Positions 8,430 to 17,286 of a stretch of 41,480 nt of DNA are shown here, piece after piece; the first letter of the stretch is position 1, and the number at the start of each line of letters is the position of its first letter. A model generated the notes under the pieces. That model saw nothing but the letters and a program-made list of their open reading frames with translations. It ran no database searches and was not told the DNA's origin. The position numbers were made by a program, and so were the translations under genes. The DNA is from Flavobacteriaceae bacterium (GTDB lineage: Bacteria; Bacteroidota; Bacteroidia; Flavobacteriales; Flavobacteriaceae): positions 1-41,480 of the forward strand of contig JABDMU010000047.1 of the NCBI GenBank assembly GCA_013001285.1, in the 5' to 3' direction.

Positions 8430-9764
8430 TTATAATTTTCTAACGGCGTCTTTAAATTGTCGGCCACGATCTTCATAATTTTCAAACAGGTCAAAACTTG
8501 CACAGGCAGGAGACAATAACACGTTATCTCCAGCTTCTGCCACCTTATAGGCAATTTTAACCGCTTCGCTCATAAATTGGGTTTCAATAATAATATCAAC
8601 CATACTCGCGAAATTTTTAAAGAGTTTTTTATTATCTACTCCAAGGCAAATAATGGCTTTAACCTTTTCATTAACGAAAGGAAAGAGCTGAGTATAGTCA
8701 TTGCCTTTGTCTTCACCACCAACGATCCAAACAGTTGGAGATTCCATACTTTCGAGGGCATAGTATGTAGCATTTACATTTGTGGCCTTCGAATCGTTGA
8801 TGTATTGCACCTTATTTATTCGTAATACATGCTCCAATCGGTGTTCGGCTCCTTGAAAGTTTTCGAGGCTCTCACGAATCGTATGTTTTCTTATATTAAG
8901 TAATTGAGCCACTGTTGAAGCGGCCATGGCATTCTTAATATTATGTTTTCCTTCTAATGCTAAGTTTTTAGTTGGCATAGTTATTTGGCTATTATCAATT
9001 TTTATTATTATATGTTTATCGTCTAAATACGCACCATAATCCAATTTTTGTTTGATGGAAAATGGTATTAATGTTGATGGTATTGAATGAGAATTTATAT
9101 ATGAAGTGATCACCTCATCGTCGGCGTCATAAATAAGATAATCTGTGCTTTTATGATTCAGAACAATGCGGAATTTAGATTTGATATAATTTTCGAACTT
9201 GTAATCATATCTATCTAAATGATCAGGAGTAATGTTGGTGATGACGGCTATATGCGGCTTAAAAGAACGTATTCCATCTAATTGAAAACTACTCAGCTCC
9301 AATACGAAATGCTCTGTATTATCTTCTGCCACCTGTTTTGCGAAACTATCACCAATGTTTCCGGCCATCCTTACTTTTAATCCGTCATTTTTTAACAAAT
9401 GATGAGTAAGCATTGTTGTTGTTGTCTTGCCGTTGCTTCCGGTAATTCCAATGAGCATTGCATCTGTAAATTGTGAAGCAAATTCAATTTCGCTAATAAC
9501 ATCAATTCGCTTTGCTTGTAATTTTTCAACGATGGCTACCCGATCAGGAATTCCAGGACTTTTCATTACCACATCGGCATTCAAGATTTTTTCTTCAGAA
9601 TGCTGAAGTTCCTCCCATTCAATTTCATTATGTATAAGAACGTTTTTGTACTTTTCTTTAATTTCTCCTTTATCAGAAACAAATACTTCAAAGCCTTTTA
9701 GTTTTCCTAAAATCGCTGTGCCTACCCCACTTTCTCCTGCCCCTAAAATGACCAACCTTCTCAT
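8430..9764 (-). CDS. murD: UDP-N-acetylmuramoyl-L-alanine--D-glutamate ligase
   Basis: MurD adds D-glutamate to UDP-MurNAc-Ala using ATP. I place the start at the ATG giving [15 protein letters not shown]: it overlaps the mraY stop in a TAATG arrangement and puts the Rossmann-like glycine motif at residues 8-13. A longer open frame reaches 9821 but would add 19 residues encoded inside mraY. The ATP loop is GSNGKTTTT at 109-117. DSKATNVNAT and the C-terminal LLSPACASFDLFENYEDRG are typical of MurD. The length of 444 is normal. Confidence 0.96.
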   Translation of the reverse strand: MRRLVILGAGESGVGTAILGKLKGFEVFVSDKGEIKEKYKNVLIHNEIEWEELQHSEEKILNADVVMKSPGIPDRVAIVEKLQAKRIDVISEIEFASQFTDAMLIGITGSNGKTTTTMLTHHLLKNDGLKVRMAGNIGDSFAKQVAEDNTEHFVLELSSFQLDGIRSFKPHIAVITNITPDHLDRYDYKFENYIKSKFRIVLNHKSTDYLIYDADDEVITSYINSHSIPSTLIPFSIKQKLDYGAYLDDKHIIIKIDNSQITMPTKNLALEGKHNIKNAMAASTVAQLLNIRKHTIRESLENFQGAEHRLEHVLRINKVQYINDSKATNVNATYYALESMESPTVWIVGGEDKGNDYTQLFPFVNEKVKAIICLGVDNKKLFKNFASMVDIIIETQFMSEAVKIAYKVAEAGDNVLLSPACASFDLFENYEDRGRQFKDAVRKL

Positions 9765-11005
9765 TATCGAATCTTCAAGGTGACAATTGAAAGTATGGCC
9801 AACAAAATACCAATGATCCAAAATCGTGTGACGATCTTGCTTTCATGGTATCCTGATTTTTGAAAATGATGATGCAGTGGCGACATTTTAAAAATTCGTC
9901 TTCCTTCACCAAACTTCTTCCTTGTATATTTAAAGTAGCTCACTTGCATGACCACTGATAAATTCTCTGCTAAAAAAATGCCGCATAACAAGGGGATCAA
10001 CCATTCTTTTCGCACGGCCAATGCAATCACCGCAATAATGCCTCCTATGGTTAAACTTCCTGTATCACCCATAAAAACTTGAGCTGGATAGGTATTATAC
10101 CATAAGAACCCTATCAAGGCTCCAACAAAAGCAGCGATGTAAATGGTGATCTCAGCCACACGTGGTATATACATGATATTTAAATAATCGGAGAAAATGA
10201 TATTCCCTGAAACCCATGCAAAAATGCCAAGGGTTAAAACAACAATTGCCGATGTTCCCGCTGCTAGTCCATCGATACCATCGGTGAGATTCGCACCGTT
10301 AGATACTGCCGTAATGATAAAAATGGCAACTAAAATGAAAATGACCCAGGCGTATTTTCCAAGTGCCGGATCAATCCAAGTGATAAGATCGGCATAGTCA
10401 AATTCATTACTTTTCACAAAGGGAATGGTTGTTTTTGTTGAATGTTCTTCAGCTTTAAAAAGTTTGGTTGGAGATACATTGGGATCAGCATTAATTATTT
10501 GTTGCTGTTCGGCTAAAGGCAATTTCTCCTTTATGGTTACGTCCTGATTAAAAAACAAGGTGGAACCCACAATGATTCCAAGACCAACTTGACCTAATAT
10601 TTTAAATCGTCCTTTTAAGCCTTCCTTATCTTTTTTAAATTTCTTGATATAGTCATCAATGAATCCAATTATGCCCATCCAAACCGTTGTTATGATCAAA
10701 AGAATGACATATATATTATCTAGTTTCGCAAAGAGCAGCACAGGAATGAGGGTAGCAATAATGATTATCAATCCACCCATGGTTGGTGTTCCTGCTTTTT
10801 CTTTCTGACCTTCAAGTCCTAAATCCCTTATAGTTTCCCCAACTTGTTTGCGTTGTAAAAAATTAATAATACGTTTCCCATAAATTGTTGAGATCAATAA
10901 TGAAACGATGATAGCCATTGCTGCTCTAAATGAAATGTAACCGAATAGTGATGCTCCCGGAAACTGAAATTCTTTTTCTAAATATTCAAATAGGTAGTAC
11001 AGCAT
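9764..11005 (-). CDS. mraY: Phospho-N-acetylmuramoyl-pentapeptide transferase
   Basis: MraY moves phospho-MurNAc-pentapeptide onto undecaprenyl phosphate, giving lipid I. It is a polytopic membrane protein. The catalytic Asp pair is in IDDYIKK (Asp117-118), followed by [15 protein letters not shown] at 236-250 with a third Asp, and [12 protein letters not shown] near the C-terminus. At 413 residues it is longer than the E. coli enzyme (360). The extra length is mainly a hydrophilic insertion at about 160-210. It lies one base after murE, without murF between them, and overlaps murD by one base. Confidence 0.97.
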   Translation of the reverse strand: MLYYLFEYLEKEFQFPGASLFGYISFRAAMAIIVSLLISTIYGKRIINFLQRKQVGETIRDLGLEGQKEKAGTPTMGGLIIIIATLIPVLLFAKLDNIYVILLIITTVWMGIIGFIDDYIKKFKKDKEGLKGRFKILGQVGLGIIVGSTLFFNQDVTIKEKLPLAEQQQIINADPNVSPTKLFKAEEHSTKTTIPFVKSNEFDYADLITWIDPALGKYAWVIFILVAIFIITAVSNGANLTDGIDGLAAGTSAIVVLTLGIFAWVSGNIIFSDYLNIMYIPRVAEITIYIAAFVGALIGFLWYNTYPAQVFMGDTGSLTIGGIIAVIALAVRKEWLIPLLCGIFLAENLSVVMQVSYFKYTRKKFGEGRRIFKMSPLHHHFQKSGYHESKIVTRFWIIGILLAILSIVTLKIR

Positions 11006-11006
11006 C

Positions 11007-12470
11007 TTATTTCTGTAATTGTTTTAAAAATTCTTGAACTATTTTATAATCATCAAAATCAGAGCGTTTTCCTTTGATCTCCTGATAGGTTTCATGACCC
11101 TTTCCTGCAACTAAAATGATATCATTGGGTTGTGCTAATTGGCAAGCGGTTTTAATGGCTTGTTTTCTGTCGACAATTGACATTGTTCTTTTAAAATGTT
11201 GTGGTTCAACACCAGCCTCCATATCTTCAATAATTTCAGCTGGATCTTCGCTTCGAGGATTGTCACTAGTAAAAATTACCTTGGTGCTCAAGGTGGAAGC
11301 TATATTGGCCATTTTAGGGCGTTTCATTTTGTCACGATCACCACCACAGCCCACTACAGTGATCAATTCTTCATTTTTAGTACGAATATTATTTATAGTT
11401 TCCAGCACATTTCGAAGTGCATCTGGTGTATGGGCATAATCTATGATCGCCGTGATCCCATCTTCGGAAACAAAATATTGGAATCGTCCACTTACACTTT
11501 CAAGGTCACTTATCAGTCTAAGAATTTCAACCGATTCTAATCCAAGTAAATCGGCAGCACCATAAATAGCCAAAAGATTATAAGCATTAAAATTACCTAT
11601 GAGCTTGGTCCATACTTCGTTTTCATTTATTTTTAGAAGCAAGCCTTTAAATTGATTTTCTAAAATGCGCCCTCTATAATTCGCATAACTTTTTAAGGCA
11701 TAAGTATACTTTTTAGATACCGTGTTCTGAAGCATAAAAAGCCCATTTTTATCATCGGTATTCACCAATGAGAACGCCGTATTAGGAAGGTCATCAAAGA
11801 AGGACTTCTTCACATCCCGATATTCTTCGAAAGATTCGTGATAGTCAAGATGATCATGTGATAAATTGGTGTAAATCCCTCCAGCAAAATGCAGTCCGTT
11901 TGTTCTATTTTGGTGAATACCATGAGAGCTGACTTCCATAAAACAGAATTCAACGCCTTCGGCATTCATTTCACTTAAATATTTATTGATGGTTATCGAA
12001 TCTGGAGTCGTATGTGTTGCATCATGGTGTTTATCATCAACCATGATCTTAACTGTAGACAATAAACCTACCTTGTAACCTGCATTTTTGAATAATTGAT
12101 ATAAAAGTGAGGCGATGGTTGTTTTACCATTGGTTCCTGTAACACCTATGAGTTTTAAGTTCTCTGATGGAACATTAAAGTAATTCGATGCCATAATGGC
12201 CAGAGCTCGACTTGAATTCTCAACTGCTATATAGGAAATTCCATTTTTTAGTTCTGAAGGAATGGATTCACATATCACAGCTATTGCACCTTGGCTTATG
12301 GCTTTATCTATATAATCATGTCCGTCTACAACAGTTCCCGAAATTGCTACAAACACATCCTTTTTTCTGATTTGCCTAGAATCAAAATGAATATTTTTCA
12401 CTTTAATGCTAGTGCTTCCAACGACGGCAGTTAAGTTGACCTTATATAATATGTGTTTTAATTCGGCCAT
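11007..12470 (-). CDS. murE: UDP-MurNAc-L-Ala-D-Glu--meso-diaminopimelate ligase
   Basis: MurE adds the third stem-peptide residue. The 487-residue protein has the ATP loop GTNGKTT at 112-118, the segment [11 protein letters not shown] near 179-189, and DYAHTPDAL near 344-352. The substrate-choosing motif is DNPR at 403-406, the form associated with meso-diaminopimelate rather than lysine, so a Gram-negative type peptidoglycan is predicted. The start overlaps the ftsI end by 13 bp. Confidence 0.97.
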   Translation of the reverse strand: MAELKHILYKVNLTAVVGSTSIKVKNIHFDSRQIRKKDVFVAISGTVVDGHDYIDKAISQGAIAVICESIPSELKNGISYIAVENSSRALAIMASNYFNVPSENLKLIGVTGTNGKTTIASLLYQLFKNAGYKVGLLSTVKIMVDDKHHDATHTTPDSITINKYLSEMNAEGVEFCFMEVSSHGIHQNRTNGLHFAGGIYTNLSHDHLDYHESFEEYRDVKKSFFDDLPNTAFSLVNTDDKNGLFMLQNTVSKKYTYALKSYANYRGRILENQFKGLLLKINENEVWTKLIGNFNAYNLLAIYGAADLLGLESVEILRLISDLESVSGRFQYFVSEDGITAIIDYAHTPDALRNVLETINNIRTKNEELITVVGCGGDRDKMKRPKMANIASTLSTKVIFTSDNPRSEDPAEIIEDMEAGVEPQHFKRTMSIVDRKQAIKTACQLAQPNDIILVAGKGHETYQEIKGKRSDFDDYKIVQEFLKQLQK

Positions 12471-14479
12471 GATAATTCTAAAACAATGGATTGATTAGCT
12501 TTCAGTTTGGTTCCTTGTGGTACAGATTGATTTTTTACAACTCCTGATCCTTTTAGAGTGACACGCATGCCCATATTTTCTAATAGAGTCAACGCATCCA
12601 TCGCTGGCAATCCTTTAAGGTCAGGCATGATGGTTTTATATTTTTGAGCTATTTGATAGTAATTTTCATAATTCTCCTCAACATCAGAAAGCGATGCATC
12701 TAGATCATCGACGTCATCTATAATTGGTGTATCTGTATAAATCTTCTGAGCGATCTTCTGAAAGACTGGACCTGACACGTCAGCACCATAATAACCAACA
12801 CTTTTATCAGGTTCATGAATGACCACGATACAAGAATATTTCGGACTATCTGCTGGAAAAAATCCGACAAATGATGAGATATAATTAAGTTTATCCTTAT
12901 CGCTATAATCTTTTTGGCATGTCCCCGTTTTACCTGCCATTGAGAAGTTTTCTGAATACAATCCGTTACCTGTACCATGCTTTTTTTCAACGACGTTCTT
13001 GAGCAATTGTTTTAGTTTGGCAATTGTTGAAGGTGAGCAAACCTGCTCATTGATCACTTCCTTATCAAAAGATTCAATGGTATTTCCAAATTCTTTTATT
13101 TCACTTAAAAACCTTGGCTTTACCATTTCACCATCATTGGCGATGGCATTATAAAAGGTAAGGGTTTGCAATGGCGTAAAGGAAACACCATATCCATAGG
13201 CCATCCATGGCAAGGCAATGCCACTCCATCGACCATCTTTAATATCTGGATCTGGAATTATAGGTTTGCCCTCTCCAATGATAGGAATATCAAGCTGATT
13301 ATTCAGATTCATATCATATAATCCATCAACAAATTTCTTCGGATTTGCCTTATAATTTTCGTTAATAGCTTTAACAATTCCGGTATTTGACGACACCTCA
13401 AAAGCCTCCGATACAGAAATTTTTCCGTAGCCACCATTTTTCGAGTCACGCACTCTATATTTATTATAAAAAGTGAGTATCCCATTCTCAGTATCGACGA
13501 TATCACTGGTGTCAATAACCTTATCTTCTAGAGCTGTTGCCAAAGCCATAAGTTTAAAGGTAGATCCTGGTTCATGGCTTTCGCCAACGGCATAATTCAA
13601 GCGCTCATAGTAATAGCCTTCTTTATTTCTACCTAGATTAGAAATGGCTCGGATTTTACCTGTTTGGGTTTCCATGACCACGACACAACCATGATCGGCC
13701 TTATATTTTTCTAACTGTTCCAACAAGGCATGGTGCGCAATATCCTGAATGTTGACATCAATAGTTGTATAAACATCAAGTCCATCTTTCGGTTCTATTT
13801 GATTAAAATCTTCAATAGGCTTCCATTGTCCTTTGCCAATGCGCTGCTTTAAGCGACGACCATTTGTGCCTCTTAGATATTTTAATCCGAAAGCGCCATC
13901 AATTCCTGGTCGGGTGACATTTCCTTGTTCATCAGTGCGCTCATAACCAATAGTTCTTTGTGCAATGCCTCCCATTGGATGCTCGCGTTTAGTGGTTTGC
14001 TCAACAATGAGTCCACCTCTAAAGGCTCCAAGTTTTAACATTGGAAAACTTCTGAATTTGAGATAATCAGAATAGCTTAAATTTTTTGCTAGAAGTACGT
14101 ATCTGTTTTTATTGACTCTAGCTTTCCTTATGCTTTGTTGGTATTTACTTGAGGATGTTCCGTGAAATTTGGCAAGGGCATCACAAAGTGGTTTTAAATT
14201 TTCTTCGAAGGTTTTTTGAGATGGTGTTACTGCATCAAATCTGATATCATATTTTGGAACCGATGTTGCCAGAAGGCTCCCATCGGATGAATAGACGTTA
14301 CCACGATTGGCAGGAATTTCAACATTTTTAATTGTACGCTCTTCGGCAAGATCACGATACTGCTCACCTTGGACGAATTGAATGCTTACTAATTTAAAGA
14401 CCACGAGAAGAGCGAAGATGAACATACATCCTGCTATAAAATACAATCGGTTCAATATGTTCTTTTCTGTGGCTTCCAC
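12458..14479 (-). CDS. ftsI: Septal transpeptidase FtsI (PBP3) with PASTA domain
   Basis: This class B penicillin-binding protein crosslinks septal peptidoglycan with FtsW. In order: cytoplasmic N-terminus, membrane helix at about 12-33, pedestal domain with the RGNVYSSDG segment, transpeptidase domain, and a C-terminal PASTA domain (about 615-671, beginning MPDLKGLPAMDAL). Active-site motifs are STFK (Ser306, Lys309), SSN at 363-365 and KTGT at 517-520. A PASTA domain on FtsI is usual in Bacteroidota. The start is GTG at 14479; no ATG lies before the membrane helix. It begins eight bases after ftsL and overlaps murE. Confidence 0.97.
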   Translation of the reverse strand: MEATEKNILNRLYFIAGCMFIFALLVVFKLVSIQFVQGEQYRDLAEERTIKNVEIPANRGNVYSSDGSLLATSVPKYDIRFDAVTPSQKTFEENLKPLCDALAKFHGTSSSKYQQSIRKARVNKNRYVLLAKNLSYSDYLKFRSFPMLKLGAFRGGLIVEQTTKREHPMGGIAQRTIGYERTDEQGNVTRPGIDGAFGLKYLRGTNGRRLKQRIGKGQWKPIEDFNQIEPKDGLDVYTTIDVNIQDIAHHALLEQLEKYKADHGCVVVMETQTGKIRAISNLGRNKEGYYYERLNYAVGESHEPGSTFKLMALATALEDKVIDTSDIVDTENGILTFYNKYRVRDSKNGGYGKISVSEAFEVSSNTGIVKAINENYKANPKKFVDGLYDMNLNNQLDIPIIGEGKPIIPDPDIKDGRWSGIALPWMAYGYGVSFTPLQTLTFYNAIANDGEMVKPRFLSEIKEFGNTIESFDKEVINEQVCSPSTIAKLKQLLKNVVEKKHGTGNGLYSENFSMAGKTGTCQKDYSDKDKLNYISSFVGFFPADSPKYSCIVVIHEPDKSVGYYGADVSGPVFQKIAQKIYTDTPIIDDVDDLDASLSDVEENYENYYQIAQKYKTIMPDLKGLPAMDALTLLENMGMRVTLKGSGVVKNQSVPQGTKLKANQSIVLELSWPN

Positions 14480-14487
14480 TAAAGGTT

Positions 14488-14808
14488 TTAATTGTTTGAT
14501 TTGACCATTATCTTTTTTGGGGGAATGGTTGAAGGCCCCAAGCCTTTGGCTGCTAATTTTCTTCTTACCGAGGATTCCATTTTTAATCGCATTAATTGTG
14601 AACGCCCTTCCACAAATGCAGATCGCAATTCCTTAACTTCCTCATTGAGCTTTGCAATTTCATGTACTTTTCGATCGGCACTATGCGAGCTAGCGATCAT
14701 AACAACTGCTAGAGTTGATAAAAACAGTATGAGTCTCCAATTCTTGAATGAATCATCACTTATTAAAAATGTGCCCCTTAAAACGCTATATATACTTTTC
14801 TTAACCAT
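14488..14808 (-). CDS. ftsL: FtsL-like divisome protein
   Basis: This is a 106-residue bitopic protein with a short basic N-terminus, one membrane helix (about 26-41), and a charged stretch (about 45-80, KLNEEVKELRSAFVEGR) with heptad character, ending in a Pro/Lys-rich tail. Sequence alone would not identify it. Size, topology and position between rsmH and ftsI are those of FtsL, the small protein that links FtsQ/FtsB to FtsW-FtsI. It starts immediately after the rsmH stop. Confidence 0.85.
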   Translation of the reverse strand: MVKKSIYSVLRGTFLISDDSFKNWRLILFLSTLAVVMIASSHSADRKVHEIAKLNEEVKELRSAFVEGRSQLMRLKMESSVRRKLAAKGLGPSTIPPKKIMVKSNN

Positions 14809-15705
14809 TTATATTCGTTCTGCAATTCGGAGTCTAGCACTTCGTGCCCTATTGTTTTGCTCAATTTCCTCCTCACCTGGCACGATGAGCTTTCCAACCT
14901 TTTTTAATGGCACATCAACATTTCCAAACACATCTTTTTCGGCTTCACCTTCAAAAAGTCCATTTCTGATAAAACGTTTAACCATTCTATCTTCAAGAGA
15001 ATGATATGAGATAAAGCTCAGGCGACCGCCTTTGACCAGTACGTCTGGTGTTTGTAATAAAAATTCTTTAAGCACTTCTATCTCCTGGTTCACTTCTATG
15101 CGTATGGCTTGATAGATCTGTGCCAATATTTTATTTTCTCGTCTTGGTGGCAGATGTTTTTTAAGCACTTGCTTTAATTGTTCTGTGGTCCTGATCGCTT
15201 CATTTTTTCGTTCACTTACAATGGTTCGTGCTAGAACTGGTGCTTGTCGTAATTCACCATATTGGTAAAAAACGCGTTTGAGTTCTTCTTCGCTATAATC
15301 ATTAACTACATGATATGCTGATAAGGCATCTTCCTGATTCATTCTCATATCAAGCATTGCTTCAAAGCGAGTGGAAAAACCTCGATCTGGTACGTCAAAC
15401 TGATGCGATGAAACACCGAAATCTGCAAGAATACCATCGACTGTTTTTATACCATGAAATCTTAAAAATCTTTTTAGATGTCTAAAATTTTCATTGATCA
15501 ATAAAAATCTGCTATCATCAATTGTATTCAAAAGAGCGTCTTGATCTTGATCGAATGCTATTAATCTTCCTTTATCTCCAAGATGGCGGAGTATTTCCTT
15601 ACTATGACCGCCACCACCAAAAGTGACATCCACATACACCCCGTCTTCTTTTATATTTAAACCTTCAACCGTTTCCTTTAACAATACCGGATTATGATAT
15701 TCCAT
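14809..15705 (-). CDS. rsmH: 16S rRNA (cytosine-1402-N4)-methyltransferase RsmH
   Basis: RsmH (MraW) methylates N4 of C1402 in 16S rRNA near the P site using S-adenosylmethionine. The SAM-binding loop DVTFGGGGHS is near residues 26-35 and IAFDQDQDAL follows. ADFGVSSHQFD and the C-terminal SYHSLEDRMVKRF are family hallmarks. I chose the ATG at 15705, giving MEYHNPVLL, the usual family N-terminus. An ATG three codons upstream (15714) is also possible. The start lies inside the 3' end of mraZ. Confidence 0.96.
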   Translation of the reverse strand: MEYHNPVLLKETVEGLNIKEDGVYVDVTFGGGGHSKEILRHLGDKGRLIAFDQDQDALLNTIDDSRFLLINENFRHLKRFLRFHGIKTVDGILADFGVSSHQFDVPDRGFSTRFEAMLDMRMNQEDALSAYHVVNDYSEEELKRVFYQYGELRQAPVLARTIVSERKNEAIRTTEQLKQVLKKHLPPRRENKILAQIYQAIRIEVNQEIEVLKEFLLQTPDVLVKGGRLSFISYHSLEDRMVKRFIRNGLFEGEAEKDVFGNVDVPLKKVGKLIVPGEEEIEQNNRARSARLRIAERI

Positions 15706-16159
15706 CACTATCATCTTGTCCCATTACGTCTTCAGCCAGATCAGCAAAATCTAATGTTGCATCATCAATAGCTTGTTCATATTTTTCCTTGTCCCAAATT
15801 TCAATGATGTTGATTGCTGACGACACCACGATCTCCTTTTTTATACCTGCAAAACCAACCAAGTCTTTGGGAACTAACAAACGCCCTGAGGCATCAAGCT
15901 CAATGAATTTCACACCTGCGGTGAACCGTCTTATAAAATCATTGTTCTTCTTTTTAAAGCGATTCAGCTTATTCACATTTTGCATTAGTACATCCCATTC
16001 CTGCATAGGATACAGTTCTAAACATGGTTGAAATACAGCACGTTTCAATACAAAGCCAGATTGGGTCACTGCTGCTAACTGCTTTTTTAAAGAAGCGGGT
16101 AACATTATGCGTCCTTTGGCATCTGCTTTACATTCGTATGTTCCAATGAGAGATTTCAC
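15692..16159 (-). CDS. mraZ: Transcriptional regulator MraZ
   Basis: MraZ is a double AbrB/SpoVT-like DNA-binding protein that controls its own dcw operon. Two copies of the fold are seen: LIGTYECKADAKGRIMLPAS at the N-terminus and FIELDASGRLLVPKDLVGFAG in the second half, each with the family DxxGR core. The start is taken as GTG at 16159 (VKSLIGTYE). A longer frame reaches 16213, but its extra N-terminus is encoded by the promoter box and operator and does not resemble MraZ. The result is 155 residues. It heads the 13-gene operon and overlaps rsmH. Confidence 0.94.
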   Translation of the reverse strand: MKSLIGTYECKADAKGRIMLPASLKKQLAAVTQSGFVLKRAVFQPCLELYPMQEWDVLMQNVNKLNRFKKKNNDFIRRFTAGVKFIELDASGRLLVPKDLVGFAGIKKEIVVSSAINIIEIWDKEKYEQAIDDATLDFADLAEDVMGQDDSDGIS

Positions 16160-16189
16160 TATACTCAATTCAATTTTGTGTATAAGAAC

Positions 16190-16197
16190 CAAATCTA
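16190..16197 (-). promoter_or_regulatory. Candidate -7 box of the dcw operon promoter
   Basis: TAGATTTG on the minus strand is a full TAnnTTTG match, 30 bases before the mraZ GTG. No TTG is present about 19 bases further upstream; that position falls inside the operator repeats. The promoter may be intrinsically weak. Confidence 0.55.
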
Positions 16198-16206
16198 ATA
16201 AAAAAA

Positions 16207-16236
16207 TTACCACTTTTTACCACTTTTTACCACTTT
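16207..16236 (-). promoter_or_regulatory. MraZ operator: three perfect 10-bp repeats
   Basis: The minus strand reads AAAGTGGTAA three times in a row without a mismatch. The 10-bp period would place all copies on one face of the helix. MraZ is known to bind direct repeats of this kind upstream of mraZ: TGGGN units with five-base spacers in E. coli and AAAGTGK-N3 units in Mollicutes. The block ends nine bases before the -7 box, covering the expected -33 region, which fits repression by blocking polymerase. Confidence 0.85.
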
Positions 16237-16476
16237 GTTAATAATTTTCTATTAAAAGCAGATTAATTCGATTAATCGTTTTTGGCATTTAGGCCTTATC
16301 TCTTGTGATTCAGAACGTTAAATAGTGAATATTTTTAGTTAACAAATCCTTAATTAATTTGATTAAACAGCAGATTAGCTCTCATTATTTTTTGCAATAA
16401 TTCATAAGATTAAAATCCCTTGCACAAGTTCAATTGATTTCAGGGTTGTGCAGTTTATCACTTAAATAAAATTATG
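16237..16476. other. Divergent intergenic region between mraZ and the hydrolase gene
   Basis: No open frame of useful length is present. The stretch is AT-rich. It contains the 10-bp palindrome CGATTAATCG at 16269-16278, two copies of GCAGATTA about 110 bases apart, and the TGCACAA inverted repeat listed separately. No RNA gene or riboswitch fold was recognised. Confidence 0.6.
16421..16452. repeat. Inverted repeat TGCACAA-N18-TTGTGCA
   Basis: Two perfect 7-bp arms (16421-16427 and 16446-16452) face each other across 18 bases containing the palindrome CAATTG. It ends 24 bases upstream of the candidate -7 box of the hydrolase gene, a place where an activator or repressor dimer could bind. No regulator is identified. 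Confidence 0.55.
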
Positions 16477-16484
16477 TAGATTTG
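16477..16484 (+). promoter_or_regulatory. Candidate -7 box for the hydrolase-engB transcript
   Basis: TAGATTTG matches TAnnTTTG and lies 27 bases before the ATG at 16512. The best -33 candidate is only TTTA near 16454. An upstream in-frame TTG start codon would lie within this box. Confidence 0.5.
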
Positions 16485-16511
16485 CCATTGATTGAATTGA
16501 CTGATTATTAC

Positions 16512-17276
16512 ATGACCCGTACTTTAAAAAAAGAAGGAGATTACAGCTATTTTGAAATAGGTGAAGGCACACCAATAATTGTACTTCATGGTCTTATGGG
16601 TGGGCTTAGTAACTTTGATTCGGTATCGAAATATTTTAGCGATAACGGCTATAAGATCGTGATCCCTGAACTTCCAATTTATTCGATGTCATTGCTTAAA
16701 ACCAATGTGAAAAGTTTCGCGAATTATCTTTCTGATTTTATTGAGTTCAAAGGCTTTAGTGAAGTCATTTTATTGGGTAATTCTTTAGGTGGACACATTG
16801 GACTATACCACACTAAAATGTACAGTGAAAAGGTAAAAGCTTTGGTTATTACGGGCAGTTCCGGATTGTATGAAAGCGCTATGGGTGGCGGATATACCAA
16901 GCGAAGTGATTATGAAGTCATAAAAAAGAAAGCACAAGATGTATTTTATGATCCAGCAGTGGCAACAAAGGAAATTGTTGATGATGTTTACGCCACAGTT
17001 AATGATCGCGTGAAACTGGTCAAAACTCTTGCTATAGCCAAAAGTGCCATCAGACATAATATGGCAAAAGATCTACCCAACATGCATACGCCAACATGTA
17101 TTATCTGGGGTCGAAATGATAATGTAACTCCTCCTAATGTCGCAAAAGAATTTCATGATTTGCTTCCTGATTCGGATCTTTTCTGGATAGATAAATGTGG
17201 CCATGCCGCTATGATGGAGCATCCTGATGAATTTAACCGCATACTACACGGCTGGTTGACCGAAAGGGGGTTTTAA
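16512..17276 (+). CDS. Alpha/beta hydrolase
   Basis: This 254-residue serine hydrolase of the alpha/beta fold has the oxyanion segment LHGLMGG at 25-31, the nucleophile elbow GNSLGG (Ser91), Asp203 in GRNDNVTPP and His231 in KCGHAAMMEHP, which form a complete catalytic triad. There is no signal peptide, so it is probably cytoplasmic. The substrate cannot be told; esterases, C-C hydrolases and peptidases share this outline. The frame is open back to a TTG at 16482, but that codon is inside the -7 box, so ATG 16512 is used. It is co-directional with engB ten bases downstream, and the two probably share a message. Confidence 0.9.
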   Translation: MTRTLKKEGDYSYFEIGEGTPIIVLHGLMGGLSNFDSVSKYFSDNGYKIVIPELPIYSMSLLKTNVKSFANYLSDFIEFKGFSEVILLGNSLGGHIGLYHTKMYSEKVKALVITGSSGLYESAMGGGYTKRSDYEVIKKKAQDVFYDPAVATKEIVDDVYATVNDRVKLVKTLAIAKSAIRHNMAKDLPNMHTPTCIIWGRNDNVTPPNVAKEFHDLLPDSDLFWIDKCGHAAMMEHPDEFNRILHGWLTERGF

Positions 17277-17286
17277 AACCAAGAAC

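Noticed and set aside
9765-9821. Longer N-terminus for MurD
   Set aside because: The extra 19 residues are encoded within mraY and do not resemble MurD; the TAATG overlap start gives the normal glycine motif.
16160-16213. Longer N-terminus for MraZ
   Set aside because: It would be encoded by the -7 box and flanking operator DNA; the conserved MraZ N-terminus begins at the GTG at 16159.
16482-16511. TTG start for the alpha/beta hydrolase
   Set aside because: The TTG is the end of the TAGATTTG promoter box, so it would lie upstream of the transcript start.
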